43,975 bases of DNA, taken from assembly GCA_964492895.1 (NCBI GenBank), contig CAZBLR010000015.1, positions 1 to 43,975 on the forward strand. Direction: 5' to 3'. Below, piece after piece: positions 40,825 through 43,975 of the stretch (position 1 is its first letter; every line of letters begins with the position of its first letter). The notes below the pieces were generated by a model, which was not told the DNA's origin, ran no database searches, and saw only the letters and a program-made list of their open reading frames with translations. Origin of the DNA: DATLWN01 sp964492895. GTDB lineage: Bacteria; Pseudomonadota; Zetaproteobacteria; Mariprofundales; Mariprofundaceae. A program made the translations under genes and the position numbers.

Positions 40825-41862
40825 ATGCATGTCGACGACTTCGATTTCGCGCTGCCGGAGGCCCTGATCGCGCAGCATCCGTTGCCCAGCCGCGATGCCT
40901 CCCGCCTGCTGGACCTGACCGGCGGGGATATGGCGGACCGGCAGATCCGCGACCTGCCCGCATTGGTGCGCCCGGGCGATGTCTGGGTGATCAACGACAC
41001 CCGTGTCATTCCGGCCCGCCTGCTGGGCACCAAGCCGTCCGGCGGGCGGGTCGAGCTGCTGCTGCTCGAGCCGGCCGGCGACACGGATGTGTGGCTGGCC
41101 TGGGGCAAGGCGAACCGGCCGCTGCGGGCAGGTGAGCGCATCGGCATCGCCGACGGCTTCTCGGCCGAGGTGCTCGGGCGCGACGGCAAGCAGGTGCGGG
41201 TGCGGCTGTGTGCGGCCGATGTGCCGGCCGCCATCGAGGCGCACGGGCATATGCCGTTGCCGCCCTATATCCAGCGCTCGGATGGCAGCAATGATCGCGC
41301 GCGCTACCAGACGGTGTTCGCGGCAAATCCGGGGGCGGTGGCCGCACCCACGGCCGGCCTGCATCTGACCGAGGCGCTGATGCGGGCGATGGAACAGGCC
41401 GGGGCCTGTTTCGCGCACCTGACGCTGCACGTCGGCCCCGGCACCTTCCAGCCGGTGCAGGTCGATCGCGTCGAGGATCACCCCATGCACAGCGAGTTCT
41501 ACGCGGTGCCGGAGGCCACGGCGGATCGGATCAACGCCGCCCGCCGGGAGGGCCGGCGCATCGTGGCCGTCGGCACGACGGCGCTCAGGGCGCTGGAGGC
41601 GGCGGGGGCCAGCGGCACCCTGGCTGCCGGCAGCGGCCGGACGGACATATTCATTTATCCCGGTTACCGGTTTAGGGTGGTGGACACCCTGCTGACCAAT
41701 TTCCATCTGCCGCGATCGACGCTGCTGATGCTGGTGGCGGCCATGATCGGACGGGAGCGCCTGCTGGCGGCCTACGCGCATGCGATGGCATCGGGATACC
41801 GCTTCTATTCGTACGGCGATGCGATGCTGGTTTCGGGACAGGAAACGGAGGGGGTCGGATGA
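40825..41862 (+). CDS. queA: S-adenosylmethionine:tRNA ribosyltransferase-isomerase
   Basis: QueA moves the ribosyl part of SAM to preQ1-modified tRNA, making epoxyqueuosine. The 345 aa product has FDFALPEALIAQHP at the N-terminus, VINDTRVIPARL, LPPYIQR, QTVFAANPGAVAAPTAGLH and TNFHLPRSTLLMLV. These are family hallmarks and the length is normal. ATG 40825 is preferred to GTG codons upstream because it gives the usual start directly before DFDF. tgt is not the next gene, unlike in many relatives; nadE overlaps by 4 nt instead. Confidence 0.96.
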   Translation: MHVDDFDFALPEALIAQHPLPSRDASRLLDLTGGDMADRQIRDLPALVRPGDVWVINDTRVIPARLLGTKPSGGRVELLLLEPAGDTDVWLAWGKANRPLRAGERIGIADGFSAEVLGRDGKQVRVRLCAADVPAAIEAHGHMPLPPYIQRSDGSNDRARYQTVFAANPGAVAAPTAGLHLTEALMRAMEQAGACFAHLTLHVGPGTFQPVQVDRVEDHPMHSEFYAVPEATADRINAARREGRRIVAVGTTALRALEAAGASGTLAAGSGRTDIFIYPGYRFRVVDTLLTNFHLPRSTLLMLVAAMIGRERLLAAYAHAMASGYRFYSYGDAMLVSGQETEGVG

Positions 41863-43463
41863 GGCTGATGCTGGTGCAGATGGCATCGCGTGTCGGCGAT
41901 CTGGAGGGGAACCGGGAGCGCATCGTGGCTGCGCTGGCCCATGCCGAGGAGGCCGGCTGCGATCTGGCCGTGTTCCCGGAGCTGGCCGTCACCGGCTACC
42001 CGCCCGAGGATCTGCTGCTGCGCCCAGCCTTTATGGATGCCGTCGAGGATGAGGTCGCGCGCCTGGTCGCGGCCACCGGCAGGGTGGCGGCGGTGTTCGG
42101 TTGTCCGCGTCGGGTGGACGGGAGCCTGCGCAACAGCGCCGTACTGGCGGCGAGTGGGGACATCCTCGGCGTCTACGACAAGCGGGCCCTGCCGAACTAC
42201 GGCGTGTTCGACGAGCGACGCTATTTCGAGCCCGGCACCGGTGATCATGATGTCTTCGCCTATCGGGGCTGGCACATCGGCATCGGCATTTGCGAGGATC
42301 TGTGGCACGACGACCTGGCCGGGAAGAGCATGGCCTTCGGCTGCGATGTGCGCGTCAACCTGAATGCCTCGCCATTCCATGTCGGCAAGCAGGACGAGCG
42401 CGAGGCGCTGATCCGGCGCCGCGCCGCCCAGTTCGGGGTGCCGGTGGCTTACGTCAATCCGGTCGGTGGCCAGGACGAGGTTGTGTTCGACGGCGGCTCG
42501 CACGCGATGGACCCGTCCGGGGTGCTGCTCGGGCGCTCGCCGCTGTTCGAACAGGCGGAACTGATCGTCGACCTGGACCGCCCAGGGCAGGCGGATGTGG
42601 CGCCGATGCCGGAAAGAATGGCGCAGGTCTACGCCGCCCTGGTGCTCGGCATCCGCGATTACGTGCTCAGGAACGGCTGCCGCCAGGTGCTGCTGGGACT
42701 GTCCGGCGGCATCGATTCGGCCGTGACGGCGGCGCTGGCGGTGGATGCGTTGGGGGCGGAGAACGTGCTCGGCGTGTTGATGCCCTCGCGCTATTCGAGC
42801 GGGCACAGCATCCGCGATGCCGAGGCGCTGGCCAGGAATCTCGGCATCGATACGGTGACCTTGCCGATCGAGGCGCCGGTGGACGCGACCGAGACGCTGC
42901 TGGCACCGGTATTCGCCTCCTGGGGCCGATCGCAGCCGGACGCGACCGAGGAGAACATCCAGGCCCGCATCCGCGGGCTGCTGCAGATGGCCATCAGCAA
43001 CAAGACCGGGCGCATGCTGCTGACCACCGGCAACAAGTCCGAGATGGCGGTCGGCTATGCCACGCTGTACGGCGATATGGCCGGCGGTTTCGCGGTGCTC
43101 AAGGACGTCTACAAGACCGAGGTCTACGAACTGGCCCATTGGCTGAACCGAGGACAGGAGCGCATCCCGGTCAACTCGATCACCAAGGAGCCGTCGGCGG
43201 AGCTCAGGGCGGATCAGCGGGATGCGGACTCGCTGCCGCCCTATCCGGTGCTCGACGCCATCCTCACCGCCACCATCGAGGAGCGGCAGAGCGTGGAACA
43301 GATCGCGGCCCGCGGCTTTCCTGTCGAGGAGGTTCGGCGTATCGTGCGCATGGTGCATGCAGCCGAATACAAGCGCAGGCAGGCGCCACCGGGCGTGAAA
43401 ATCACGCCGCGCGCCTTCGGCCGGGATCGGCGTTACCCGATCACGCATGCCTTTCGCGAGTGA
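41859..43463 (+). CDS. nadE: Glutamine-dependent NAD+ synthase
   Basis: NadE amidates nicotinate adenine dinucleotide to NAD+. The 534 aa product is the long form with an N-terminal nitrilase-type glutaminase (about 1-250) and a C-terminal ATP-pyrophosphatase synthetase. The glutaminase triad is Glu41, Lys108 and Cys145. The synthetase loop is LGLSGGIDSAVTAA (about 281), with TTGNKSEMAVGY and SITKEPSAELR later. It can therefore use glutamine rather than only ammonia, which fits its position directly before glnB. The ATG overlaps queA by 4 nt. Confidence 0.97.
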   Translation: MRLMLVQMASRVGDLEGNRERIVAALAHAEEAGCDLAVFPELAVTGYPPEDLLLRPAFMDAVEDEVARLVAATGRVAAVFGCPRRVDGSLRNSAVLAASGDILGVYDKRALPNYGVFDERRYFEPGTGDHDVFAYRGWHIGIGICEDLWHDDLAGKSMAFGCDVRVNLNASPFHVGKQDEREALIRRRAAQFGVPVAYVNPVGGQDEVVFDGGSHAMDPSGVLLGRSPLFEQAELIVDLDRPGQADVAPMPERMAQVYAALVLGIRDYVLRNGCRQVLLGLSGGIDSAVTAALAVDALGAENVLGVLMPSRYSSGHSIRDAEALARNLGIDTVTLPIEAPVDATETLLAPVFASWGRSQPDATEENIQARIRGLLQMAISNKTGRMLLTTGNKSEMAVGYATLYGDMAGGFAVLKDVYKTEVYELAHWLNRGQERIPVNSITKEPSAELRADQRDADSLPPYPVLDAILTATIEERQSVEQIAARGFPVEEVRRIVRMVHAAEYKRRQAPPGVKITPRAFGRDRRYPITHAFRE

Positions 43464-43473
43464 TGGAGGATTT

Positions 43474-43812
43474 ATGAAGAAGATCGAGGCCATCATCAAG
43501 CCGTTCAAGCTCGATGACGTCAAGGATGCCCTGGAACAGGTCGGCGTGCACGGCATGACCGTCACCGAGGTCAAGGGTTACGGGCGGCAGAAGGGGCATA
43601 CCGAGTTGTATCGAGGCGCCGAGTACGTCGTCGATTTCCTGCCAAAGGTCAAGATCGAGGTCGTCGTTCCCACCGATTCCGCCGAGGCGGTGATCGAAGC
43701 GATCCGGCGCGTGTCTGCCACCGGCAAGGTCGGCGACGGCAAGATATTCGTGCTGCCGGTCGAGCATGTGGTGCGTATCCGCACGGGCGAAACCGATGCG
43801 GACGCCATCTAG
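43474..43812 (+). CDS. glnB: Nitrogen regulatory protein P-II
   Basis: P-II integrates 2-oxoglutarate, ATP/ADP and uridylylation to report nitrogen status. The 112 aa product is canonical: MKKIEAIIKPFKLDDVKDAL, T-loop GRQKGHTELYRGAEY with Tyr51 as the uridylylation site, B-loop TGKVGDGKIFVLPV and C-loop VRIRTGE. GGAGG precedes the ATG. It sits between nadE and glnA, a nitrogen-linked context. GlnB and GlnK cannot be separated with certainty; the glnA neighbour rather than amtB favours GlnB. Confidence 0.96.
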   Translation: MKKIEAIIKPFKLDDVKDALEQVGVHGMTVTEVKGYGRQKGHTELYRGAEYVVDFLPKVKIEVVVPTDSAEAVIEAIRRVSATGKVGDGKIFVLPVEHVVRIRTGETDADAI

Positions 43813-43828
43813 GGCCTGCTGACCCTAG
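43809..43828 (+). other. Inverted repeat at the glnB stop codon
   Basis: CTAGGG (43809-43814) and CCCTAG (43823-43828) form a perfect six-base inverted repeat that includes the glnB TAG. No T run follows, so it is not an intrinsic terminator by itself. The first ten bases, CTAGGGCCTG, equal the left ends of both foldback repeats with their preceding base. The 103 bp between glnB and glnA shows no sigma-54 box that I can recognise. Confidence 0.4.
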
Positions 43829-43915
43829 TCGCTTGCGCGGGGTCTGGCTCCGTGACACCATCGTGCCGTCATAGTTTCCGGGCCAGGGCCTGAGTTCAGC
43901 GAGGAGAGGTAAGTC

Positions 43916-43975
43916 GTGAATAAAGATGTGAAAAAAGTATTCGAGATGATCGAGGAGCACGAGGTTGAGTTTCTG
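43916..43975 (+). CDS. glnA: Glutamine synthetase, N-terminus (partial)
   Basis: Only the first 20 codons are inside the window: a GTG start, then NKDVKKVFEMIEEHEVEFL. The pattern of a short amphipathic helix followed by EHEVEFL matches the start of type I glutamine synthetase (E. coli has LNEHEVKFVDLRF). GAGGAGAGG lies about six bases upstream of the GTG. Position directly after glnB supports the call. The catalytic domain lies beyond the window, so identity rests on this short stretch and on context. Confidence 0.75.
   Translation, partial: MNKDVKKVFEMIEEHEVEFL

Overview
The window is a dense, GC-rich stretch of a bacterial chromosome that reads as a gammaproteobacterium. The reasons are the order pheA-hisC-tyrA-aroA-cmk-rpsA-ihfB-lapA-lapB-pyrF, a nadC/birA/coaX/SPOR block, ispG next to hisS, a bifunctional chorismate mutase/prephenate dehydratase, LapA/LapB, and bolA beside yhbY. 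GTG and TTG starts and 1-4 nt overlaps between genes are common. I cannot name a genus. No phage, insertion sequence with a transposase, or CRISPR array was seen.

Layout. 1-320: the tail of an unknown gene and a 269 bp inverted-repeat element. 318-4410 (minus): a tandem cyclic-nucleotide-binding protein, an M24 peptidase, a YihY/BrkB membrane protein, BolA and YhbY. 4593-9659 (plus): a class III adenylate cyclase, a TPR lipoprotein, ispG and hisS. 9656-12666: a beta-carbonic anhydrase, then a four-gene module of two DUF1538 membrane proteins, a divergent P-II-like protein and a CBS-pair protein. 12720-20024: aromatic amino acid genes, cmk, rpsA and ihfB, closed by a second copy of the inverted-repeat element (20022-20289). 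20304-23569: lapA, lapB, pyrF and a dGTPase-like gene. 23600-27715 (minus): CHASE2 Ser/Thr kinase, PP2C phosphatase and FHA protein. 27889-27964: tRNA-Asn with a promoter and a downstream terminator. 28063-33258: SpoIIE-type phosphatase, fumC, carA and a VirK/YbjX protein. 33237-37194 (minus): a membrane protein, nadC, birA, coaX and a SPOR-like protein. 37282-43975: rpiA, a hybrid histidine kinase, queA, nadE, glnB and the first codons of glnA.

Most genes are housekeeping: amino acid, NAD, pyrimidine, isoprenoid and tRNA metabolism, and translation. The distinctive content is signalling. There is a cyclase, a cyclic-nucleotide receptor, a kinase/phosphatase/FHA set, a SpoIIE phosphatase, a hybrid kinase and two different P-II family proteins. 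Three observations stand out. First, the DUF1538 x2 / P-II-like / CBS module looks like a split membrane transporter with two small-molecule-sensing subunits, and a carbonic anhydrase sits beside it. Second, a 19 nt palindromic promoter motif (17/19 identical) lies upstream of both the cyclic-nucleotide receptor and the CHASE2-kinase operon, about 26 kb apart. Third, the two copies of the foldback repeat each abut or supply the stop codons of flanking genes.
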